DNA of 64,000 bases from Bin87 sp965262485 (GTDB taxonomy: Bacteria; Chloroflexota; Dehalococcoidia; Lucifugimonadales; UBA3495): positions 868,001 to 932,000 of the forward strand of contig OZ253540.1 in NCBI GenBank assembly GCA_965262485.1, written 5' to 3'. Made by a program: the position numbers and the translations under genes. Below are positions 33,514 through 41,584 of the stretch, piece after piece. Position 1 is the stretch's first letter, and the number at the start of each line of letters is the position of its first letter. Under the pieces are notes generated by a model. It ran no database searches and was not told the origin of the DNA. It worked only from the letters and a program-made list of their open reading frames with translations.

Positions 33514-35187
33514 TTACAAAGCCCCGCTGATCGAAATATCCAGCAGAGCCGGCTTCCCGCTGTTGAACGCGCGCTGCACTGCCGGGCCGATGTCGGCAGG
33601 ATCATCCACCCGCTCGCCGTGTACGCCCATGGCCTGCGCCATCATCGCCAGATCCAGCCGGTTGGCGAATTCCATTCCCATGTACTCGCTGTCGCGTTCC
33701 TTGTCCTCCAGCATATCCCGCAGGTAAACCTCCATGTTCACCTTCAGGATGCGATAAGCCTGGTTGTTGCAGATGGCATAAACCACCGGAATGTTGTACC
33801 GGCTTGCCGTCCACAGCGCTTGCACCGTGTACATCGAGGCGCCGTCGCCCACCACCGCCAGCACCGGCCGGTCCGGGTTCGCCAGCTTGACCCCCAAAGC
33901 GCCCGGCATCGCCCATCCCAATGCGCCGCCGCGGATGCCGTAGATGTCGCCCGGATTGGTGAATTCAAACGCCCGGTTCACCGCCGGACGCGAAGTTACG
34001 GCCTCATCGGCCACAATCGTATTGGGGGGCACGGCAGCGGCCAGCTCGTGCATCATCCGCTCCACGGGCATCGGGCGGTTGTCCCAGGTGGGCTTGATGC
34101 GTTCCTGATAGCGTTCGCTGTCGCGACGACGCGCCGCAGCCAGGGTGGCTGCCCGCGTGGCGGCGGCCTCCCGTTGGCTGCCGTTCATATTTGCGTCCAG
34201 CGATTCTGCCAGGTCGGCCATGCCGGCGGCCGGATCGGCCAGGATTCCCACCTCGGTAGGATAGTTCTTCTCAATCTCCCAATAAGCGCTGTCCATGTGG
34301 ATGAGACGAGCATCCGGTTTCAGGAACGGGACGTCCACGTACAGGAAGGATGCGAACACGTCGGTGCCCACGGCAAGCACCACATCGGCGTTGGCGAATT
34401 GTCGCGCCGTCGCTGGGCTGTTCAGATTCAGCATTCCGCCCCATTGCGGGTGCCCCGTTGGAAAATTGACCTCTGAGTACGACGTGGCGACCACCCGCGC
34501 CCCGGTCTGCTCGGCGACGCGTACCACAGCATCCACCGCACCCGATTGGGCCACCCGGTCGCCGACCACTATGACCGGATTCTGCGCCGAGGACAGCAGC
34601 TCGGTTGCCCTGGCGACGGCGGCGGTGTCGGGTCGAATCCTGAAATACCCTTCCGACGACGGCGTGGCTTCAAACTCAATCTCCTCGTCGAGAGTGTTCC
34701 AGGGAAACGACACGAACACCGGCCCGGTTGGAGGCGTCTTGGCTTCTTTGAATGCCCGGCGAATCGCCACCGGTATGTCCGATGCGTGGAGAATCTCGGC
34801 GCTCCACTTGGTGTACTGCTTGGTCATTTCCACCAGGTCTCCCGACAGCACCGGTTCGCTGATCGCCATCCGTGTATCAGAATTGCCCGCGGTCAATATG
34901 AGCGGCGTCCCGCCCCGGAAAGCGTTGTAAAGCCCGCTGATACCGTTGGCCAACCCGCCGGCAATATGGATGTTGGCGAACGCCGGTTTGCCGGTGGCCC
35001 GGGCGTACCCATCGGCCATGCCCACTGCCGTCCCTTCCTGCAACGCCTGGATGTATTGCAGTTGTGGGAAGTCCTGCAGTCCGTCCAGAAATGGCGTCTC
35101 GCTGGTGCCTGGGTTACCGAAGATGTACTCGACCCCTTCGGCCACCAGCATCTGGGCCAGGGCGTGCTTTCCAAGCATTTTGGGCAT
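33514..35187 (-). CDS. TPP-dependent enzyme, benzoylformate decarboxylase-like
   Basis: 557 residues. The catalytic Glu is E51 in LQEGTAVGMADGYAR; NIHIAGGLANG near residue 73 supplies a His at the place used by benzoylformate decarboxylase; the diphosphate motif runs from GDGASMYTVQALW to ICNNQAY near residues 447-476. The enzyme would decarboxylate an aromatic or branched 2-oxoacid, possibly with carboligase activity. Length and domain order are normal. It starts at ATG 35187 (CAGGAGAAAAAT upstream). A palindromic repeat fragment separates it from the VOC gene upstream. It is one of three TPP paralogues in the window. Confidence 0.88.
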   Translation of the reverse strand: MPKMLGKHALAQMLVAEGVEYIFGNPGTSETPFLDGLQDFPQLQYIQALQEGTAVGMADGYARATGKPAFANIHIAGGLANGISGLYNAFRGGTPLILTAGNSDTRMAISEPVLSGDLVEMTKQYTKWSAEILHASDIPVAIRRAFKEAKTPPTGPVFVSFPWNTLDEEIEFEATPSSEGYFRIRPDTAAVARATELLSSAQNPVIVVGDRVAQSGAVDAVVRVAEQTGARVVATSYSEVNFPTGHPQWGGMLNLNSPATARQFANADVVLAVGTDVFASFLYVDVPFLKPDARLIHMDSAYWEIEKNYPTEVGILADPAAGMADLAESLDANMNGSQREAAATRAATLAAARRRDSERYQERIKPTWDNRPMPVERMMHELAAAVPPNTIVADEAVTSRPAVNRAFEFTNPGDIYGIRGGALGWAMPGALGVKLANPDRPVLAVVGDGASMYTVQALWTASRYNIPVVYAICNNQAYRILKVNMEVYLRDMLEDKERDSEYMGMEFANRLDLAMMAQAMGVHGERVDDPADIGPAVQRAFNSGKPALLDISISGAL

Positions 35188-35210
35188 TATTTTTCTCCTG
35201 TAAGCTAACT

Positions 35211-35244
35211 CCCTCTCCCAGAGGGAGAGGGTTGGGGTGAGGGT
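35211..35244. repeat. Partial palindromic repeat (CCCTCTCCC core)
   Basis: CCCTCTCCC-AGA-GGGAGAGGG forms a hairpin at 35211-35231, followed by TTGGGGTGAGGGTG. The same words make up the interior of the element at 55233-55413, so this is a solo core copy without tips. It lies between the VOC stop and the TPP enzyme start and could act as a terminator for the minus-strand VOC gene. Confidence 0.65.
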
Positions 35245-35257
35245 GGCGCTCCCGGCG

Positions 35258-35884
35258 TTACTGGTAAATCATCCATTCCAGAAGGTTGTTATCCGGGTCG
35301 CGCGCGTAAAGACTTACCGCCGGCAAAACACCACGCTGGCGAGCCCCCTTACGCGGACCGGGCCCCCGCACTACTTCGACGCCCGCGGCGGCCAGCATTT
35401 TTTGGCAATCTTCTACCGGTCCATCCCAGACGAAGCAGATATCGGTGCAGCCGGGAACGGCAGTCGGCCCGCGGTAATCGGCCAGGTAGCCTTCGGGATG
35501 CACGTTGATTTTTGAGTCACCGATCTGGATCGAGAAAATGTTGGCTGTTCCTGCCCGCCATTCCTCCTCGTCGTTGATGGAGAAACCAAGCTTCTTGTAG
35601 AACGCCACCAGACGATTGGCGTCGGCGGTGGGCATCGCGATGTGGTCAATTCCTACGGTGGACATTTTGGGTTCCTCCTTTTTGAGATACCGCTCCGGCC
35701 ACAGCTCTTTCGGAGAACGGGGCGGTTTGTTAATGCCGTCGGGATAAACTTCTTTGAACGATTTTGCGGTGGCCCAGTACTCTTCGTCCAGTTCAGGGTT
35801 ATCCGGGTCAGCGGCGATGCCCGCCATAATAGCGGCTTCTTCCTCAGGCGTAGGCCATATCGTGCCGGGCTTAAGCTTGGGCAT
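35258..35884 (-). CDS. BrnA-like antitoxin fused in frame to a VOC/glyoxalase domain
   Basis: 208 residues. Residues 1-70 resemble the N-terminal part of BrnA antitoxins (LKPGTIWPTPEEEAAIMAGI, then AADPDNPELDEEY), but the usual C-terminal ribbon-helix-helix is missing. From residue 74 (ATG 35665) a complete VOC domain follows: VGIDHIAMPTADANRLVAFY, FSINDEEEWR, DICFVWDGPVEDCQKML and a C-terminal DPDNNLLEW with its metal-type Glu. AAGGAGG lies just before residue 74, so the VOC domain (135 residues) is probably also made alone by internal initiation. The frame overlaps the brnT stop by 14 bases. VOC proteins bind metal and small molecules; substrate unknown. This looks like an antitoxin that lost its stop and tail. 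Confidence 0.75.
   Translation of the reverse strand: MPKLKPGTIWPTPEEEAAIMAGIAADPDNPELDEEYWATAKSFKEVYPDGINKPPRSPKELWPERYLKKEEPKMSTVGIDHIAMPTADANRLVAFYKKLGFSINDEEEWRAGTANIFSIQIGDSKINVHPEGYLADYRGPTAVPGCTDICFVWDGPVEDCQKMLAAAGVEVVRGPGPRKGARQRGVLPAVSLYARDPDNNLLEWMIYQ
35674..35680 (-). promoter_or_regulatory. Internal ribosome-binding site for the VOC domain
   Basis: AAGGAGG on the minus strand, eight bases before the in-frame ATG at 35665. It is stronger than any site at the fused start (35884) and supports a separate VOC protein in addition to the fusion. Confidence 0.7.
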
Positions 35885-36137
35885 AATCTCTCATCTCCCT
35901 AGGGCTGGCTTTGCGCAGGCTGATGATACGTTTCCTGTTGCTACGTTCGGTATAGACGACTGTATACAGACGGTCGTGGATGTAGCTGGTAACTACCCAG
36001 CGCAACTCATCGTGCGTGTCGTTTGAATTATACAGGGCGGTGTCCCACTGAAAGGCGTGTATCTCGGTGAAGTCAATGGTGTGCTTATCCGCGTTTTCCT
36101 GCCGCTTCTCTTCGTCCCACTCATACTCGTCGTTCAT
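35871..36137 (-). CDS. brnT: BrnT family toxin
   Basis: 88 residues with the BrnT RNase fold: YEWDEEKRQENADKH at the N-terminus, FTEIHAFQWDTALY, then RWVVTSYIHDRLYTVVYTER and the C-terminal RIISLRKASPREMRDYA. These are the family's conserved strands and basic/acidic positions; BrnT toxins cleave RNA and are neutralised by BrnA encoded downstream. The toxin-then-antitoxin order and 14-base overlap are typical. The AT-richer start region and lack of a strong ribosome-binding site suggest low expression, normally controlled by the BrnT-BrnA complex; here the antitoxin lacks its DNA-binding end, so autoregulation may be lost. Confidence 0.85.
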   Translation of the reverse strand: MNDEYEWDEEKRQENADKHTIDFTEIHAFQWDTALYNSNDTHDELRWVVTSYIHDRLYTVVYTERSNRKRIISLRKASPREMRDYAQA

Positions 36138-36141
36138 ATCT

Positions 36142-36996
36142 TTACGATGCCATAGCCGTCCGTCCCGAGCCTACTTTACGATGCCCGCGCAGGAAATCCA
36201 GGAGGATACGTTGGGTATTGCCGGCGGCTGCATTGGTCGTCAGGCCGTGTTCCGCGCCCGGAATGATGTGTAAATCCGAGTGCGTGATGCCCGCGGCCAG
36301 GCTGATACCGCATTCCACTGGAATCCGGCTGTCCATGTCGCCGTGCACCACCAGAGCAGGCATCTTGATTTCGCTGAGCCTGCTCTCCAGCGAATCGCCG
36401 ATGTCCAGATAGCCCTGTTGGGTGGCGGCGATACCGTCGATGCGGCTCAGGTTTTCCTGGGCGATGCGTGCAAACCGTTCCGGTTCGTCAGCCGGCAGCT
36501 GCGGGAACCGCTCCGATATGGCCCGCGCTACCGCCGCACCCCGCCCTTCGGACGCAATACGGTCCTTCAGGCACTGCAACTCCTGGCGGCGAACCTCGCG
36601 CTGAGCCTCCTGCGAGTAGGTCATGGTGTTTATCAGCAGCAGGCTATCGGTCATCTCTGGATAATCCAGACCAAACTGCAACGCAATCGGCCCGCCCGCC
36701 GACGAACCCAGGATGTGAGCCCTGGTGATGCCCAGGTGAGTCAGCAATTCGCGTAGATCCCGGGCGCAGTTTGGAATGTCGTACCCGCCCTCCGGCGTGT
36801 CCGACCCGCCGCAAGCCCGCCGGTCGTAAAACACGCACCGGAACTGCGCGGACAATACATCAACCTGACGGGCGATCGTGTCTTTACTGCCGTCTCCCCC
36901 GCCCAGTCCTCCGTGTATAAACGCCAGTACCGGCGCGTCCTCATCGCCGAAAACGGAGTAGTGCATCTGATAGCCATTAATCTGGGCCAACGGCAT
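36142..36996 (-). CDS. Alpha/beta-fold hydrolase (proline iminopeptidase-like)
   Basis: 284 residues. FIHGGLGGGDGS near residue 28 forms the oxyanion loop, YDRRACGGSDTPEGG near residue 57 is typical of the iminopeptidase branch, the nucleophile elbow is LGSSAGGPIAL (Ser near residue 98), the acid is in HGDMDSRIP near residue 220 and the His in PGAEHGLTT near residue 247. Triad complete; substrate unknown. It lies 4 bases upstream of brnT on the same strand, so the toxin is probably transcribed with it. ATG 36996 has CGAGGA upstream. Confidence 0.87.
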   Translation of the reverse strand: MPLAQINGYQMHYSVFGDEDAPVLAFIHGGLGGGDGSKDTIARQVDVLSAQFRCVFYDRRACGGSDTPEGGYDIPNCARDLRELLTHLGITRAHILGSSAGGPIALQFGLDYPEMTDSLLLINTMTYSQEAQREVRRQELQCLKDRIASEGRGAAVARAISERFPQLPADEPERFARIAQENLSRIDGIAATQQGYLDIGDSLESRLSEIKMPALVVHGDMDSRIPVECGISLAAGITHSDLHIIPGAEHGLTTNAAAGNTQRILLDFLRGHRKVGSGRTAMAS

Positions 36997-37075
36997 AAAT
37001 CAATCCTCGTCACAACCCGATTGGCGCCCAATATAGCCCCTGTCCGCAAAGGTGGCAAGGCGGGCGTCTAGCGTG

Positions 37076-37084
37076 TGCTATAGT
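37076..37084 (+). promoter_or_regulatory. Extended -10 box before the DMT-like gene
   Basis: TGCTATAGT ends eight bases before ATG 37093 with no ribosome-binding site between, indicating a leaderless or nearly leaderless transcript, as for the genes at 27253, 44458 and 51743. Confidence 0.5.
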
Positions 37085-37092
37085 GCCCCACT

Positions 37093-38877
37093 ATGGCTGT
37101 TGAGCGGACCGGAAACGGTAAGAATAATGCCCAAGCGGTTGGGTATATGCTTATTTTCGTTGTCATATTCTCTTTGGTGCCGCTGATGATTGATGTGGGA
37201 GGGGGTACCGAAAATCCGTTTCTGTTGAATGCGGTGTGGAGAGTTGGAGGCTTCCTGGGTTGCGCGGCATTTTTGTTGTGGCACTATTTCTCTTTGCTTG
37301 CTGACCGTGAAACAATCGGCCGTATTTTCCGACGTGCTGCAAGTTGGATGATTCTGTTCGCAGCCATAGGTAAGCTGGAATTTGTCTTATACGCTTTGTC
37401 TACCCGATTTATTGATATTTCAGCTACTGCCGTGTTGTATGAGACGTGGCCTATATTAATGGTGTTCATCATTGCCTGGATGTTCAGAACTCAGCAGCGC
37501 TTTCAGGGCATTACTGTTGGAACTATAGTTTTATTAGCTACGTGTTTCCTGGGCTATATCTTCGTTATTGGTAGTCAAAAAGATGGATTTGCCGGCCTGG
37601 TATCTCAATTCGACCTGAAGCTAGTATATGGGGTTGGTTTGGTGGTGTTGGCTGCCATAATTGGAGGGGCTCATAATGCCGTGCTCTTCCGGTGGGGCGC
37701 CAATTTGGGGCAAGAGTTACGCATTGGAAAACATGAGAACAATCCGCACTCTTTAGAATTATTCGGCGTTGTTTTGGGCCAAGGCATCAGTCAATTCTTG
37801 TGTTTGTTGCCGAGTTTCACGATTGGTTTAGCGACCGGAGAGGTTCTCACACGTCAGGTGGTTAGCGCCGCGCTTATCGCCGGCATTTTAGTCAGTGGCA
37901 TTTCTGATGTTTTCTTCCGTCAGGCGAACTCACTAACTAATAACCTGGGCGTTAACGCGATAGCGTATTCCACGCCAATATTGGGCCTGTTGTGGCTCGT
38001 TCTGTTTGCACGCATTGGCGACGTGCAGACCGATTATCTCATTATAGGCGCCGCCGCCATAATCATCGCCAATCTCCTCATCAACTTCGAGGCCGAGATT
38101 GAGTTCGGCTTCAAAGCGCTTATCATGTCTCTCTGGGCCTGCGGCGCGGTGGTGTACCTGCGGCCGGCCGGGTGGGTCTGGGAGGGCAGCGAGGGTTATT
38201 TTGGCGTGCTGGGTCTCTCCGCAACTCTGTTTACCCTGATTCTGGCTTTTCGTGTGTCACGTTTCGTGGACCGTACTTCCTACGAAGACAACACCATGTA
38301 CTCAATTTTCCACACCCTGGACCTCCTCGCGCGCCGCGGTGTCGTAGCCGGTCAGGTTCGCGAGAACATGATGAACCTCGACGCCGCGCGGAACATTGAG
38401 GACACTTACGCCGCCTACGGCGACATCAAGCTGAACCTCCAGTCAGCGCAGTCCACCGCCCAAACCCTGGATGACCAGCAAACTTTTTCCCAAACCGAGG
38501 CGTCTCTGGATTCGGTAATTCATTCCAAACAGCGGGGCAACAACTTCGGGGAATTCTTCGCCCTCATCGTTTTCGCGGTCATTACGGTCGCAATGGCCCT
38601 GCTCGCCAGACCCGAACAAAGTGGCTGGACCGGATTTCTGGTCGAGATGTTCACCTTCCCGTTTTGCGCCGTCATCGTGTTTCTAACCGTCAACGCCTGG
38701 GATGTGCATCGCGACTGGCTGGCCGCGGTTTTTTCGCGCCACCCGGAGTCCGGATGGTACGGCGTACTGATTCGCGATGAGTCGAACCGTGATTTGGAGC
38801 AATGGGCTTCGGTGGCCATCGGTCTCGCCGTAACCGTAACCTATGCCTTCCTTCTCTGGGACAAATGGCTCGGCTGA
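37093..38877 (+). CDS. DMT/EamA-like multi-span membrane protein with extra C-terminal domain
   Basis: 594 residues. The first 325 show about ten hydrophobic segments with the spacing of drug/metabolite transporters, including LYETWPILMVFIIAW, where DMT proteins have their conserved Glu-x-x-P. Three more spans at about 330-385, a soluble charged stretch (about 390-480) and at least three further spans (about 490-590) extend it well beyond the 300 residues of ordinary DMT proteins. The coding sequence changes in base composition near 38040: the first 950 bases are clearly more AT-rich than the rest. That could mean a chimera of a horizontally acquired transporter and a native tail. Substrate unknown. 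Confidence 0.7.
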   Translation: MAVERTGNGKNNAQAVGYMLIFVVIFSLVPLMIDVGGGTENPFLLNAVWRVGGFLGCAAFLLWHYFSLLADRETIGRIFRRAASWMILFAAIGKLEFVLYALSTRFIDISATAVLYETWPILMVFIIAWMFRTQQRFQGITVGTIVLLATCFLGYIFVIGSQKDGFAGLVSQFDLKLVYGVGLVVLAAIIGGAHNAVLFRWGANLGQELRIGKHENNPHSLELFGVVLGQGISQFLCLLPSFTIGLATGEVLTRQVVSAALIAGILVSGISDVFFRQANSLTNNLGVNAIAYSTPILGLLWLVLFARIGDVQTDYLIIGAAAIIIANLLINFEAEIEFGFKALIMSLWACGAVVYLRPAGWVWEGSEGYFGVLGLSATLFTLILAFRVSRFVDRTSYEDNTMYSIFHTLDLLARRGVVAGQVRENMMNLDAARNIEDTYAAYGDIKLNLQSAQSTAQTLDDQQTFSQTEASLDSVIHSKQRGNNFGEFFALIVFAVITVAMALLARPEQSGWTGFLVEMFTFPFCAVIVFLTVNAWDVHRDWLAAVFSRHPESGWYGVLIRDESNRDLEQWASVAIGLAVTVTYAFLLWDKWLG

Positions 38878-38969
38878 TTGCGTCCCCCCGCGCAGCCCAA
38901 TACGCCGCTGCGCGCCAACCCGCCCAACCCTCGTATGCTAAAATATCAGCCTGATATGGGAACCCTCAA

Positions 38970-40166
38970 ATGACCACTCAGGGCCACATATACTTCGATC
39001 ATGCCGGCACCACCGCGATGGATCAAAGGGTGCTTGAGGCCATGTTGCCCTATTTCACCCAGCTCTACGGCAACGCCTCCAGTGTGCATACCGTCGGGCA
39101 GGAAGCGCGTTATGCGCTGGACGGCGCTCGTGAACGTGTCGCCCGTGTGCTCAACTGCCGCAACCGCGAGGTCGTTTTTACCAGCGGCGGCACCGAGTCC
39201 GACAACGCCGCCATTCAGGGAGCGGCTACTGCTTTGGAAGAAACGGGCCGCCACGTCATAACCGCCAGCACCGAGCATCACGCCGTGTTGCACGCCTGCC
39301 AGGTGCTGGAAAACCGCGGCTGGGAGGTTACCTACCTCCCCGTTGACGACTTCGGGCAGGTTCACCCTCAGCAGGTTTACAACGCCATCACGAACGAGAC
39401 CACCGTCGTCTCGGTCATGTACGCCAACAACGAAATTGGCACCATCAACCCCATTGCCGACATATCGGCCGCCGTGAAAACCAGAGCCGACGAACTCGAC
39501 CGCACCATCGTAATGCACACGGACGCCGTCCAGGCTGCCGGCTATCTTGACCTCGATGTCCGTAAACTGGGTGTAGATATGCTGACCCTGTCGGGGCACA
39601 AATTTTATGGCCCCAAGGGCGTGGGCGTGCTGTTCATACGGCGCGGAGCGCCGTTCCTTCCGCTCATCACCGGAGGCGGTCAGGAACGCGAGCGGCGATC
39701 AGGCACCGAAAACGTCGCCGGCATCGTTGGTTTGGCAGTGGCTCTGGAGTTGGCAGACAGCGAACGCGATGTTATCGGCGCGCACTGCCTGGCGCTGCGT
39801 GACCGCATCATAGCCGAGATTTCGCGGCGCATACCCAATTGCGTTCTGAACGGGCATCCCACCGAACGGCTGCCCAACAATGTGAATTTTTCTTTCACCG
39901 GAGTTGAAGGAGAACCGGTTTTGCTGGGACTGGATCTGCAGGGCATAGCGGCCAGCAGCGGCAGCGCGTGCAGCAGCGGTTCCCTGGAACCTTCTCATGT
40001 GTTGTTGGCTTTGGGTCAAACCGCCGACGTAGCCCGTGGCTCTCTACGCATCACTTTGGGCAAGGACAATAATGATTCCGAGGTGGATCGGTTGCTGGAT
40101 GTATTGGTGGGGTTGGTGGACGACCTGCGGGCATTGCCAACTCTCAGCGGAACAGCCAATGACTAA
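38970..40166 (+). CDS. iscS: Cysteine desulfurase (NifS/IscS type)
   Basis: 398 residues of class V aminotransferase fold. IYFDHAGTTAMDQRV opens the protein; FTSGGTESDNAAIQG near residue 70 binds PLP; the Schiff-base Lys is in LSGHKFYGPKG near residue 210; the mobile Cys lies in SSGSACSSGS near residue 334, with the short loop typical of NifS/IscS rather than SufS. It provides persulfide sulfur for Fe-S clusters and tRNA thiolation. No iscU or mnmA is adjacent here. A TATGCTAAAAT box lies at 38934-38944. The stop overlaps the next ORF by 8 bases. Confidence 0.92.
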   Translation: MTTQGHIYFDHAGTTAMDQRVLEAMLPYFTQLYGNASSVHTVGQEARYALDGARERVARVLNCRNREVVFTSGGTESDNAAIQGAATALEETGRHVITASTEHHAVLHACQVLENRGWEVTYLPVDDFGQVHPQQVYNAITNETTVVSVMYANNEIGTINPIADISAAVKTRADELDRTIVMHTDAVQAAGYLDLDVRKLGVDMLTLSGHKFYGPKGVGVLFIRRGAPFLPLITGGGQERERRSGTENVAGIVGLAVALELADSERDVIGAHCLALRDRIIAEISRRIPNCVLNGHPTERLPNNVNFSFTGVEGEPVLLGLDLQGIAASSGSACSSGSLEPSHVLLALGQTADVARGSLRITLGKDNNDSEVDRLLDVLVGLVDDLRALPTLSGTAND

Positions 40167-40815
40167 AATTCGGATCCTCAAGGTTCGCTGGTGGGTGGCG
40201 GTGATGTTGGTGGGGGCTGTGTTGCTGGTTTCAGGGCTTGCCTGTTCTTCGCAATCGCCGAAAATCGGGATATACCACAAGGGCCGCGTCCTGCACGTAA
40301 ACGTGGCGGCGATGTTGACGGTTGACGAAGTGAAGTGGACCACATCCACTCGCCTCCCCAAGCCCGGCGCGACCGGAGAACAGTTCTTCCGGTTGCAACC
40401 CACTTCCGAGGAAAACGAATTCGTCCTGATGCGCGTCAAGGTTGAAAACCACACTGCGACCAGTGTGTTGCTTAACATAAATGAACAGTCGGCTCAGTTG
40501 AGGGATTTTCTGCAAGGCCGTTATTTCCCGTTGGATGTTGAACCGATCGCTCAAGAGGTAGGGGTACCTGAAACACCGCGCGACCGCTGCAATTTTCCTG
40601 CCGATCCCCGATCCCCCGAGGTTTGTGCCAAGTTCCTTTGGAATGAGCGCATTGAGGAGGCGCAGGATGACGGCGGGGTAAAAGTGGTTGTCCGCGCTCA
40701 GGAATTGCCCAAGGGCCACGGTCTCGACGGCTGGATGATATTTGAGGTGCCCAAAGATACCGCGATGCGAACATTCCGCTGGTCTGCCGGCGACAGTGTG
40801 ACTATCGATTTCTAG
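40159..40815 (+). CDS. Secreted lipoprotein, DUF4352-like
   Basis: 218 residues. A basic N-terminus (TKIRILKVRWW), hydrophobic stretch and LVSGLAC give a standard lipobox with Cys near residue 29. The mature part is mainly beta: NEFVLMRVKVENHTATSVLLN and LRDFLQGRYFPLDVEP look like the immunoglobulin-type DUF4352/telomeric-repeat-factor-like domains found in many lipoproteins. The start overlaps the iscS stop (ATG inside the last codons), so translation is likely coupled though the functions seem unrelated. Role unknown. Confidence 0.75.
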   Translation: MTKIRILKVRWWVAVMLVGAVLLVSGLACSSQSPKIGIYHKGRVLHVNVAAMLTVDEVKWTTSTRLPKPGATGEQFFRLQPTSEENEFVLMRVKVENHTATSVLLNINEQSAQLRDFLQGRYFPLDVEPIAQEVGVPETPRDRCNFPADPRSPEVCAKFLWNERIEEAQDDGGVKVVVRAQELPKGHGLDGWMIFEVPKDTAMRTFRWSAGDSVTIDF

Positions 40816-40955
40816 GACATCTCCATGCCGTTATCGTCGCGAGTATGCGGCGCTCCCACCCGGGTGAGCGTGCCGAGGATACCTGACGGTGGTGGGCCGT
40901 CCGCCTCCGTGGTCGGTTGACCGGAGATGTTCGCCCGGCAACGCGCCCGAACGTG

Positions 40956-41564
40956 ATGAATCGTTCATCCGGACCGAACGCGCCTCCTGGCTGGCGGCGT
41001 TTGTTCCACCTGATAGCCGCCGGAGGAACTACGTTGCTGGCTCTGGCGATACCCGAGCGATCCTATCTGTTCCTGCTCGGCAGCGGCGCACTCCTGGCGG
41101 TTGCTATGGAAGCCTGGCGGTTCCGCTCCGGCCCATTGAACGCCTGGTTCCTGTTGCTGTTCGCTCCGGTCCTGAAAGCTACTGAAAAAGAAGAGATTAC
41201 CGGCGCTACCTATTTCCTGCTGGCGGCATTCTTTTCCTTCTTCTTTTACGGCGCCGACGTAGCCATTCCGGCGCTGCTGTTTGTGTCGGTCGGCGACCCG
41301 GTGGCGGGGTTGGTGGGCGCGCGCGCTCCCGGCCCCAGATTGTGGGGCAAGTCTCCGGTCGGATCCGTGGCTTTCTTCATCGCCGCACTGGCCGCCTGGG
41401 CCATCATGTCGGCGGCAGGGTTAGCAGATTGGACGTGGGCTATCGTCGCCACGGCTGCCTTCGCCGCTGCCGTGGAAATCACGCCCATCCCGGTGGACGA
41501 TAATCTCACCATCCCGCTGCTTTCGGGGGCGTTTCTGACGCTTTTGACCGTAGCCGGTTGGTAG
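40956..41564 (+). CDS. Polyprenol/diacylglycerol kinase or phosphatidate cytidylyltransferase-like membrane protein
   Basis: About 202 residues with five or six hydrophobic segments. The diagnostic part is FVSVGDPVAGLVGARAPGPR followed by GKSPVGSVAFF (near residues 108-142), which matches the CTP-dependent dolichol/diacylglycerol/phytol kinase family (SEC59/VTE5-like), close to CdsA-type proteins. The protein would phosphorylate a lipid alcohol in the membrane. The ATG at 40956 has no clear ribosome-binding site; the frame extends to a TTG at 40917. The following gene is convergent, 20 bases away. Confidence 0.75.
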   Translation: MNRSSGPNAPPGWRRLFHLIAAGGTTLLALAIPERSYLFLLGSGALLAVAMEAWRFRSGPLNAWFLLLFAPVLKATEKEEITGATYFLLAAFFSFFFYGADVAIPALLFVSVGDPVAGLVGARAPGPRLWGKSPVGSVAFFIAALAAWAIMSAAGLADWTWAIVATAAFAAAVEITPIPVDDNLTIPLLSGAFLTLLTVAGW

Positions 41565-41584
41565 GCCCCGGAAGTTCACGGCGA

